A stretch of 7,831 bases of DNA from Candidatus Tayloriibacteriota bacterium (GTDB lineage: Bacteria > Patescibacteriota > Minisyncoccia > Phycocordibacterales > UBA11359). The stretch lies in the NCBI GenBank assembly GCA_003455555.1, contig DMQX01000037.1, positions 1-7,831 on the forward strand, given 5' to 3'. The translations under genes were made by a program, and so were the position numbers. Below the pieces are notes generated by a model. It had not been told where the DNA came from, made no database searches, and was given only the letters and a program-made list of their open reading frames with translations. Positions 1-5,072 of this stretch are shown here, piece by piece; the stretch's first letter is position 1; each line of letters begins with the position of its first letter.

Positions 1-798
1 TGTGCATCAGGTGCAATGTTCAATAATCTAACTGGCGCTCTTTGCAAACCAGTTCAAGTCTCAAGTTGTGCATCAGGTGCAATGTTCAATAATCTTACCG
101 GAGCTTTGTGTAATCCAAATACACCAGATCCAAAACCAGTAACACCTGTTGCTCCGGTTTCAAACTGTGCTTCCGGTGCTGTGTTTAACAACCTTACTGG
201 AGCACCGTGCTCAACAATAAACCCTACTACTCCCGCCTCAATTCCTGGTTGCAGTGCAACTACATTATACAGCGTCACTACAGGTCAATCATGTTCTAGT
301 TCTGTCCAGATTTGTCCAGCGGGTCAATCATGGAGTACATCTATTAATGCCTGCACCCTAATTCCTACACCTACTCCTGCACCGATTTTTGGCTGTAGCG
401 CCGGTTTGTCTTACAGCGTCACAACCGGTCAACCATGTTCTGACTCTATTAAAATCTGTCCATCTGGCCAAGTGTGGAAGGCAGCGCTTAATGAATGTGC
501 ACCAATCCCAACTCCATTGCCTGTGATAGTATCTCCGATCGTATCAAGTTGTGCATCAGGTGCAATGTTCAATAATCTTACCGGAGCTTTGTGTAACCCT
601 GGTACGCCAACTCCTGCCCCAGTTATACCTGTAATTCCAGTTGCTCCGGTTTCAAATTGCGACTCAGGAGCAATGTTTAATAATCTCACGGGAGCTTTAT
701 GTAAGCCAAACAGTCCAATTCCAACCCCCGCCTCAATTCCTGGTTGCAGTGCAACTACATTATACAGCGTCGCTACAGGTCAGTCGTGCTCTCAATAA
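1..798 (+). CDS. Cysteine-loop repeat protein, probably secreted or surface-exposed (5' end outside window)
   Basis: The frame is open from base 1, so the true start lies upstream; the ATG at 16 sits inside a repeat and is not a credible start. The visible 265 residues contain ten loops, each bounded by two cysteines 14-15 residues apart, at residues 1-15, 23-37, 56-70, 84-98, 105-118, 132-146, 153-166, 184-198, 220-234 and 249-263. Three types occur: A (CASGAMFNNLTGALC), B (CSATTLYSVTTGQSC) and C (CPAGQSWSTSINAC), in the order A A A B C B C A A B. Linkers are rich in Pro, Thr, Val and Ser. The even cysteine spacing suggests one disulfide per loop, hence a protein working outside the cytoplasm, but no signal peptide is visible because the N-terminus is missing. 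From memory, similar Y/FSxxTGxxC repeats end many Patescibacteria cell-wall or peptidoglycan-binding proteins. Function is not assigned; adhesin or wall-attachment stalk are guesses. The protein stops two residues after the last B loop. Confidence 0.85.
   Translation, partial: CASGAMFNNLTGALCKPVQVSSCASGAMFNNLTGALCNPNTPDPKPVTPVAPVSNCASGAVFNNLTGAPCSTINPTTPASIPGCSATTLYSVTTGQSCSSSVQICPAGQSWSTSINACTLIPTPTPAPIFGCSAGLSYSVTTGQPCSDSIKICPSGQVWKAALNECAPIPTPLPVIVSPIVSSCASGAMFNNLTGALCNPGTPTPAPVIPVIPVAPVSNCDSGAMFNNLTGALCKPNSPIPTPASIPGCSATTLYSVATGQSCSQ
61..113 (+). repeat. Copy 1 of a 53-base exact direct repeat
   Basis: Bases 61-113 are identical to 544-596 (offset 483). The block encodes an A-type cysteine loop with two flanking residues. 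A third, shorter copy at 1-29 matches 67-95 exactly. Identity over 53 bases including third codon positions points to recent duplication or gene conversion rather than protein-level selection alone. Confidence 0.95.
232..276 (+). repeat. Copy 1 of a 45-base exact direct repeat
   Basis: Bases 232-276 equal 727-771 (offset 495). The block encodes the PASIPG linker and the first part of a B-type loop. Similarity continues past 276 with scattered silent and near-silent differences up to about 297. Confidence 0.95.
544..596 (+). repeat. Copy 2 of the 53-base exact direct repeat
   Basis: Identical base for base to 61-113; identity breaks immediately afterwards (T at 114, C at 597). It lies in the second half of the repeat gene and begins the second occurrence of the A-A-B block. 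Confidence 0.95.
727..771 (+). repeat. Copy 2 of the 45-base exact direct repeat
   Basis: Identical to 232-276. Together with the 53-base pair it shows that the stretch at about 61-297 was copied to about 544-792, with a 12-base length change in between, making the 3' end of the gene a duplicate of an internal segment. Confidence 0.95.
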
Positions 799-918
799 GA
801 CATTCCATTATTCCAACGAGTGCTCTTAATGGGCGCTTTGTTGCATACTGTATCTATTAAAGTTCCAACTCCGTACCCCTACGGGTATCGCGAAGCGTGA
901 ACCACACAGCATGCAGAG

Positions 919-1500
919 GTGAAGAAAAATGAATATCATATGACCGAACAAGATATTTTGAATTTGATCGAGCAAGATGCGTGGATGATGTATGTGATTA
1001 ATATCGCAGCAAAGCTCGAACTGCCCGACTGGGTGATTGGTGCCGGGTTTGTCAGAAATAAAATTTGGGATCATTTGTGCGGCCATAAAAAAGAAAAAGT
1101 TGATACTAGAGATATCGATTTGGTTTATTTTGATCAAAATGGAAATGGTTGGGAAGCCGATAATAAATTGTCCGAGGAGTTAAGAAAGAAGACCGGTTTA
1201 ATTTGGGAGATCAAAAATGAAGTTTATATGCACGAACGTAATGGTTTGCTGCCTTACACATCAACCGCGGACGCTATTTCAAAGTGGCCGGAAACTGTTA
1301 CGGCTATCGGAGTGAAATTGAACAAAGAAGGTAAACTTGAGCTTGTAGCACCATATGGCATAGGTGACCTGATAAATTTTGTGGTCAGGCCGACTCCTAA
1401 TTTTAGAGGCGGTATTGAAGAAGTTAAGACAAGAATGCTCCAGAAGAAATGGCAGGAAAAATGGCCAAAGATTACTCTAGTCCTTACTACAAATACGTGA
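919..1500 (+). CDS. Nucleotidyltransferase family protein (PF06042/DUF925-like)
   Basis: This 193-residue protein fits the NTP_transf_6 (formerly DUF925) family, predicted nucleotidyltransferases of the polymerase-beta type with unknown substrate. Visible hallmarks are GAGFVRNKIWD at residues 41-51 (nucleotide-binding turn), the acidic pair D65-I-D67 expected to hold metal, WEIKNEVYMH at 96-105, WPETVTAIGVKL at 123-134, APYGIGDL at 144-151, FVVRPTPNF at 154-162, and the C-terminal W178..KWPKI. Length is usual for the family. The start chosen is GTG 919; ATG 940 (residue 8) is an alternative, since all family motifs lie downstream of both and GTG 919 has only a weak GAG just before it. It ends in TGA, with a terminator-like hairpin about 70 bases later. 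Neighbours give no hint about its substrate. Family call is confident; the reaction in the cell is not known. Confidence 0.88.
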   Translation: MKKNEYHMTEQDILNLIEQDAWMMYVINIAAKLELPDWVIGAGFVRNKIWDHLCGHKKEKVDTRDIDLVYFDQNGNGWEADNKLSEELRKKTGLIWEIKNEVYMHERNGLLPYTSTADAISKWPETVTAIGVKLNKEGKLELVAPYGIGDLINFVVRPTPNFRGGIEEVKTRMLQKKWQEKWPKITLVLTTNT

Positions 1501-1568
1501 AGTTCGGTTTTTAGTATTCCTTTAGACTTTTTTTAAGTTTTCTTCATACCTATTGTGATTAAATAGAG

Positions 1569-1612
1569 CAGGAGACCAGAATGTTTCTGGCCTGGTTCTT
1601 TTTCTCTTTTTT
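1569..1612 (+). terminator. Rho-independent terminator-like hairpin with U-rich tail
   Basis: CCAGAA (1576-1581) pairs perfectly with TTCTGG (1585-1590) around a TGT loop, and CAGG (1569-1572) can pair with CCTG (1591-1594) across a three-base bulge. A T-rich run interrupted by C follows (1596-1612). It could end the nucleotidyltransferase transcript. It stops directly against the GGAG ribosome site of the next gene, so it could equally act in that gene's leader. Confidence 0.65.
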
Positions 1613-1616
1613 GGAG
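1613..1616 (+). promoter_or_regulatory. Shine-Dalgarno GGAG deciding the 1623 start
   Basis: GGAG six bases upstream of ATG 1623. It fixes the start of the secreted orphan protein and lies at the very end of the hairpin's U-rich tail. Confidence 0.8.
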
Positions 1617-1622
1617 AATTCT

Positions 1623-2057
1623 ATGATAGTCCTTTCTAAGCGTCTTTGTGTCGGTGTGTTGCTGGGGGTGTTGCTCTTGCTTCTTGTCGGAGTTACGCGC
1701 ACGCAGGCTCAGCCGCCGGTCGATCCGACATATCGAGTCGGGTTCATTTCGGGCAACTTCAAGATCTTTGCCACGTACCTCATCACCAACAGTAAGGCCA
1801 AGGCCAAGGAGTTTTCGGGCTGTCACGATCTGGTGATCGGCTATCCGGATGGTTGGGAGATGCTTGGTGTGCAATCCTTCGGCAAGGAAGACTTCTGCTA
1901 CGACGTCGCATTTCGACTCAAAGACGGCGCCTATAAAATCTGCCGGATCGATCTGCGGAGTTTCAGCGACCAGGCCCGTAACAATCAGGTCATCGAGCTG
2001 CACTTTAAAGAAGACGGCGGCGATATTAATTTCGTGCCGTCATCAAAGGCACGTTAA
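1623..2057 (+). CDS. Small secreted protein of unknown function
   Basis: A 144-residue orphan. The start is ATG 1623, preceded at six bases by GGAG (1613-1616); an in-frame ATG at 1581 lies inside the hairpin and is rejected. Residues 1-29 form a textbook Sec signal peptide: KR at 6-7, a hydrophobic core from about 9 to 24, and TQA before Q30 as a likely signal peptidase I site. There is no lipobox cysteine at the cleavage site. The mature part of about 115 residues has three cysteines (67, 92, 107), aromatic and beta-prone stretches (YRVGFISGNFKIFATYLI; VIELHF) and a charged C-terminus ending SSKAR, with no further membrane segment. Three hand-counted 60-base blocks gave 52-62% G+C, richer than the preceding gene (27 and 42% in two blocks), though parts of pilB reach similar values. 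No family recognised. A strong terminator follows, so it is probably a single-gene unit. Confidence 0.85.
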   Translation: MIVLSKRLCVGVLLGVLLLLLVGVTRTQAQPPVDPTYRVGFISGNFKIFATYLITNSKAKAKEFSGCHDLVIGYPDGWEMLGVQSFGKEDFCYDVAFRLKDGAYKICRIDLRSFSDQARNNQVIELHFKEDGGDINFVPSSKAR

Positions 2058-2075
2058 TCGTCAAAAAAAACTCCG

Positions 2076-2107
2076 AAGCCGGCACGCAACGTGCGCGGCT
2101 TTTCTTT
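2076..2107 (+). terminator. Strong Rho-independent terminator of the secreted-protein gene
   Basis: AAGCCG (2076-2081) pairs with CGGCTT (2096-2101), and GCACG (2082-2086) with CGTGC (2090-2094), around a CAA loop with a single bulged G at 2095. TTTTCTTT follows. It starts 18 bases after the TAA at 2057. A run of eight A at 2063-2070 might give weak termination in the other direction. Confidence 0.92.
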
Positions 2108-2130
2108 GTTTCTACTGATTATTTTAAAAT

Positions 2131-2155
2131 AAAAAAAAGCTGTCAAAGTGACAGC
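2131..2155 (-). terminator. Rho-independent terminator for the minus-strand genes
   Basis: GCTGTCA (2139-2145) and TGACAGC (2149-2155) form a perfect 7-base stem with a 3-base loop. Eight A precede it on the plus strand (2131-2138), so read on the minus strand this is a hairpin followed by eight T. It sits about 30 bases past the stop of the 94-residue gene and faces the plus-strand terminator at 2076-2107. Confidence 0.9.
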
Positions 2156-2186
2156 GCTAGCGGATTGGTTTGAAAGTGTGGATGTC

Positions 2187-2471
2187 TTATCTAGACCTTC
2201 GATTGACTCCACTGATAATCACTGCAACATTTTCCCGGAAATTAAAAAATTGACCTGGCTTTAGTGGAGCATTTTTTTTGTACCATTTAGCCACGTTCGG
2301 ACGCCTCTCGTCCAGAACGGAAATAAAAGCTGTCCATTCGACGCTAAAACCGGTACGAACACGGCAGCAAGGAAAGACCAGGTCTATCAGTCTGTGCCGG
2401 ATTTCCGTGGGTTCATTTCCTTCGGGGGTTTCGACAATTTTGATACAGTCGGTCGATCTTTTGTTCGGCAT
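2187..2471 (-). CDS. Conserved-looking small protein, unknown function (94 aa)
   Basis: The product is a soluble 94-residue protein without signal peptide or membrane segment. The ATG is complement of 2469-2471 and is preceded on the minus strand by AAAGGAG with a six-base spacer, one of the best ribosome sites in the window, which with the terminator just downstream makes this a real gene despite its size. Visible features are IKIVETPEGNEP (residues 11-22), EIRHRLIDLVFPC (23-35), a cysteine pair C35-C36, GFSVEWTAFISVLDE (41-55), and a basic tail ending NRRSR. The N-terminal pattern (IxIVxTPEGxxP followed by IRxxxIxLxFP) reminds me of short uncharacterised Patescibacteria proteins, but that is recollection without a search. 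It lies 100 bases downstream of comF on the same strand and may share its transcript. No function is proposed. Confidence 0.78.
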   Translation of the reverse strand: MPNKRSTDCIKIVETPEGNEPTEIRHRLIDLVFPCCRVRTGFSVEWTAFISVLDERRPNVAKWYKKNAPLKPGQFFNFRENVAVIISGVNRRSR

Positions 2472-2475
2472 TACC

Positions 2476-2484
2476 GTCTCCTTT
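2476..2484 (-). promoter_or_regulatory. Shine-Dalgarno of the 94-aa gene
   Basis: On the minus strand AAAGGAG lies six bases before the ATG. It contrasts with the SD-poor starts of comF and the pilus genes. Confidence 0.8.
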
Positions 2485-2571
2485 ATTTTGCTTTTGAAAC
2501 TTTCTAACTTAAAAATACTCCTATATGTGGTGCATGTCTAGTAAAATCGTGTAGAATTAATCACTTTTAAA

Positions 2572-3240
2572 TTAATGAGCTATCGTGAGCCAAATAATAT
2601 TTCCGGCGCCAGACTTTTTTAAAGTGTTTGTGGCCTCGGTCAGCGTGCTGCCTGTCGTCAAAACATCATCCAGCAGAATAATATTCCGATTATTAATCGA
2701 GCTATTGTCCTTGACCGCAAAGCTGTCTTTTAGATTTTCGAGCCTACTTCTTTTGTCCTTTACACGAGCTTGGCTTTTAGTGTCCTTTACTTTATTAAGG
2801 ACATTGGGTGCGTAGACAAAGAACCTGTTTTCATCAATGGTCGCCAGAGCCTTACATAGAGCCGCACTTTGGTTAAAGCCTCGCAACCGCAGCTTCTTTT
2901 TGGAAATCGGTATTGGTATAAGTAGTGGGTCTCGGAAGTTGGACCACACTGACAACTCTGCCAGCTCTTCACATAAGTGGTCGTGGATATTTTTGCCAAA
3001 GATTGCGGCAACGGACATGTCGCAGCGATATTTCAGACGCCAGATCATACTTCGCACAGCCTCGGTTCGGTAGGCAAAAAAACTGTAGGCAGGACTCGGA
3101 TATTTGATTGACTGATCGCCGTCGTTTTTCTGAATTTTGGCTGCGTCGGTAATTGACACATCGGCCTCTTTTTCAAGATTGTTTTGTGGAAACAGGATGT
3201 TGGCAAAACGGTCACGAATTTTAATAAATAATCTGTGCAT
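2572..3240 (-). CDS. comF: ComF-family phosphoribosyltransferase-like protein lacking the zinc ribbon
   Basis: A 222-residue protein of the ComF/GntX amidophosphoribosyltransferase-like family; ComF is needed for DNA uptake in naturally competent bacteria, acting in the cytoplasm. Hallmarks are the mid-region VRSMIWRLKYR (62-72), PIPISKKKLRLRGFNQS (109-125), the K-DTKSQARVKDKR block (150-164) with NLKDSF (169-174), and the PRPP-binding loop ILLDDVLTTGSTL (188-200), whose acidic pair and TTGST are intact. The N-terminus keeps the family's ILFP (15-18) but then has no CxxC pairs; the only cysteines are 73, 90 and 129, so the usual zinc ribbon is gone. The insert at residues 20-48 is charged and low in complexity. 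The start is ATG at complement 3238-3240, with no recognisable SD. It is divergent from pilM across 40 bases, which supports a link to pilus-driven DNA uptake (inference). The 94-residue gene follows on the same strand. Confidence 0.88.
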   Translation of the reverse strand: MHRLFIKIRDRFANILFPQNNLEKEADVSITDAAKIQKNDGDQSIKYPSPAYSFFAYRTEAVRSMIWRLKYRCDMSVAAIFGKNIHDHLCEELAELSVWSNFRDPLLIPIPISKKKLRLRGFNQSAALCKALATIDENRFFVYAPNVLNKVKDTKSQARVKDKRSRLENLKDSFAVKDNSSINNRNIILLDDVLTTGSTLTEATNTLKKSGAGNIIWLTIAH

Positions 3241-3255
3241 TTATATAATGAAGCG

Positions 3256-3264
3256 TGTTATACT
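3256..3264 (+). promoter_or_regulatory. Extended -10 promoter for pilM
   Basis: TGTTATACT gives an extended -10 (TGn followed by TATACT at 3259-3264), 16 bases upstream of the pilM ATG; no good -35 is seen. The predicted leader is only about 10 bases. The overlapping minus-strand TATAGT (complement 3262-3267) could serve comF, so the two divergent promoters may overlap. Confidence 0.55.
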
Positions 3265-3280
3265 ATACGCAACGTAAAGC

Positions 3281-4411
3281 ATGGCATTCTCGATATCAAA
3301 TATTTATAAAAATTTATTCCCGCCAAAAGATCAAAGTTTTTTGGGTGTGGATATCGGCGCTTCTTCAATCAAGGTTGTTCAATTAACTCGCCGGCACAGT
3401 AGGGCAGTGCTGGAGACTTATGGTGAGATCGCCCTCGGTCCATATGACGGCAAAGAAATGGGCAAAGCCATGAACCTGTCTTCAGACAAGATCGCTGAGG
3501 CACTGACGGATTTGTGTCGGGAATCTTCGGTCACGGCTAAGCAAAGCGCAGTGGCTATCCCATTTTTGGCTAGCCTGGTGTCACTTATAGAAATGCCGAC
3601 TTCTGATCCAAAACAATTGGCTCAAATGGTGCCTATTGAAGCTCGTAAATATATTCCGGTGCCGATATCGGAAGTTTTGCTCGATTGGTCCATTGTGCCG
3701 AAAGAGGGCAAGCTGTATCCGACCTATGCCGATGAACCGAAACAGGATCAGAGGGGCAATAAAATAGATAAAACAGATGTTATGGTGGTGGCTATTCATA
3801 ATGACACGGTCACGAAATATCAGGAAATCGGAGCCAAGACCAGTCTTATTACCGCTTTTTATGAGATAGAAATGTTCAGCACAATCAGGGCCTTGCTCGA
3901 TCAAAATTCCAAGTCGGTCATGATCGTGGATATTGGGGCTGGTACGACAAAACTCTATGTAGTTGAGCGCGGCGTGATCCGCAATACACACTTGATCAAC
4001 CGCGGTTCACAGGACATTACGCTGGCCATTTCGAACGCCCTTAGTGTTCCTTTTGCTGATGCTGAAAAAATGAAAAGAGATACCGATATTTCTTCTTCCC
4101 AATCAGATCGAAATGTTATCGGTATGGTGGCACTTACACTCGATTATATTTTTGCTGAAGCCAATCAAGTTTTGTTAAGTTATGAGAAGAAATACGGTAA
4201 AACTGTGGATCAGGTGATGTTAATAGGTGGCGGTGCATTATTAAAAGGTATTTTGCCGACCGCAAAGAAGAGTTTCCAGACCGACGTGGCGATTGGCGAG
4301 CCTTTTTCCAAGGTTGAGGCTCCGGCTTTCCTTCAAGATGTTCTGAAAAGTGCTAACCCGGAGTTTTCGGTTGCGGTTGGTGCGGCGTTGCGCATGTTGC
4401 AGGAAACTTAA
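3281..4411 (+). CDS. pilM: PilM, type IV pilus actin-like assembly ATPase
   Basis: This 376-residue cytoplasmic protein belongs to the PilM branch of the actin/FtsA superfamily, which binds ATP and grips the cytoplasmic tail of PilN under the membrane. Phosphate-1 motif FLGVDIGASSIKVVQL is at residues 20-35 (D24), phosphate-2 VDIGAGTTKLYVV at 216-228 (D217), and the adenosine motif MLIGGGALLKGI at 313-324, ending in the usual VAVGAALRM. A hydrophilic insert follows the phosphate-1 subdomain (about 143-164, with DEPKQDQRGNK). Length is typical. ATG 3281 is the first start after an in-frame TAA at 3275-3277; there is no SD. The first 18 residues (IYKNLFPPKDQ) look like the short amphipathic lead common in CPR and Gram-positive PilM proteins. 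pilN follows after 71 bases that contain a second promoter. It heads the pilus gene row and no terminator is seen behind it. Confidence 0.95.
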   Translation: MAFSISNIYKNLFPPKDQSFLGVDIGASSIKVVQLTRRHSRAVLETYGEIALGPYDGKEMGKAMNLSSDKIAEALTDLCRESSVTAKQSAVAIPFLASLVSLIEMPTSDPKQLAQMVPIEARKYIPVPISEVLLDWSIVPKEGKLYPTYADEPKQDQRGNKIDKTDVMVVAIHNDTVTKYQEIGAKTSLITAFYEIEMFSTIRALLDQNSKSVMIVDIGAGTTKLYVVERGVIRNTHLINRGSQDITLAISNALSVPFADAEKMKRDTDISSSQSDRNVIGMVALTLDYIFAEANQVLLSYEKKYGKTVDQVMLIGGGALLKGILPTAKKSFQTDVAIGEPFSKVEAPAFLQDVLKSANPEFSVAVGAALRMLQET

Positions 4412-4423
4412 GCTATACACAGC

Positions 4424-4452
4424 TTCACACAAAAACATGAGTATAGTATACT
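4424..4452 (+). promoter_or_regulatory. Sigma70-type promoter upstream of pilN
   Basis: TTCACA (4424-4429) and TATACT (4447-4452) are 17 bases apart, matching five of six consensus bases in each box. The -10 forms half of a 13-base palindrome (4440-4452, AGTATA-G-TATACT). The predicted start at about 4459 leaves a leader of roughly 24 bases without SD. It would allow pilN onward to be made independently of pilM. Confidence 0.7.
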
Positions 4453-4482
4453 TATAACTAATAGCACCTAGACAAAAATAAT

Positions 4483-5070
4483 ATGGAAGGAAAATTACAA
4501 ACAACATTCATTCCCAGGCAGCCTCTCGTAGAGAACAAGGCCAAAAAACCTGCACCAGCTTCTGCCGGCATTCTCTCTATTGTCGGTTGGTTTATTTTTA
4601 TTGTCGCGGTTGCAGCATCTGTTGGAGTTTACCTGTACGGAAATATTATCCAAAATTCTATCACGGCAAAAAATATAGATTTAAGTAATAAAATAAAATC
4701 TTTTGATACCGCTTCGGTAGATCACTTTGTGCAATTGGACGGACGTCTCCAGGCAGCCAGCACACTGCTCAATAATCATCTGGCGATCTCTTCGCTATTG
4801 AAATTAATCGGTGATAACACTGTGCAATCCGTGCAGTTCACTGATATGAAATATAACTCTGACGATGCCGGCAAACTCACTTTAAACTTAAGCGGCAAGG
4901 CTCCAAACTTTGCCTCGGTTGCTTTGCAGTCGGACACTTTTTCAGCCCAGCCATATTTTCAGAATCAGGTCTTTTCAAGTTTGGGGCTCGCTCTGGATGG
5001 TAGTGTGACCTTCAAATTTACGGCTTCTGTTGACTCGTCGATACTTCAATATAAAGTCGCTAATCAATAA
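4483..5070 (+). CDS. pilN: PilN-like type IV pilus alignment protein
   Basis: A 195-residue bitopic membrane protein. Residues 1-28 are cytoplasmic, one membrane span lies at about 29-52 (ILSIVGWFIFIVAVAASVGV), a helical or coiled segment follows (about 58-95) and then an alpha/beta domain to the end. In type IV pili PilN docks PilM through a short cytoplasmic tail (INLLP in Proteobacteria); here FIPRQPL at 9-15 sits in the matching place. Sequence identity to proteobacterial PilN is weak, so the call rests on topology and on its place between pilM and pilO. No SD is visible; GGAAGG occurs only just inside the gene. pilO begins two bases after its stop, suggesting coupled translation. It should pair with PilO to tie the motor platform to the extracellular side. 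Confidence 0.82.
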   Translation: MEGKLQTTFIPRQPLVENKAKKPAPASAGILSIVGWFIFIVAVAASVGVYLYGNIIQNSITAKNIDLSNKIKSFDTASVDHFVQLDGRLQAASTLLNNHLAISSLLKLIGDNTVQSVQFTDMKYNSDDAGKLTLNLSGKAPNFASVALQSDTFSAQPYFQNQVFSSLGLALDGSVTFKFTASVDSSILQYKVANQ

Positions 5071-5072
5071 AT

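Noticed and set aside
54..689. Antisense open frames opposite the cysteine-loop gene (54-278 and 429-689, minus strand)
   Set aside because: They mirror the same repeats, have no ribosome site, and their similarity to each other follows from the sense-strand repeats.
1..798. CRISPR-like repeat array
   Set aside because: The repeats are in one open reading frame, differ in spacing and sequence, and the spacers encode Pro-rich linkers. This is a coding repeat.
874..887. Short inverted repeat TACCC-CTAC-GGGTA in the gap before the nucleotidyltransferase gene
   Set aside because: The stem is only five bases with no T run after it. It is too weak to call as terminator or riboswitch, and no convincing promoter was found in 799-918.
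929..943. Five-codon mini-ORF (MNII) whose TGA overlaps ATG 940
   Set aside because: The spacing from GAGGTG is good and the ATGA overlap is curious, but so short an ORF is expected by chance and GTG 919 gives a simpler start.
1581..1622. Upstream in-frame start for the secreted protein
   Set aside because: It falls inside the hairpin and adds FLAWFFFSFLENS in front of an already complete signal peptide; ATG 1623 has the GGAG site.
2278..2541. Plus-strand open frame across the 94-aa gene and the gap before it
   Set aside because: The minus-strand gene there has a strong SD and terminator; the plus frame has neither and its protein is not domain-like.
3248..3277. Nine-codon leader ORF (MKRVILYAT) just before pilM
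   Set aside because: It has no ribosome site, overlaps the -10 used for pilM, and its stop is simply the in-frame TAA that limits the pilM start.
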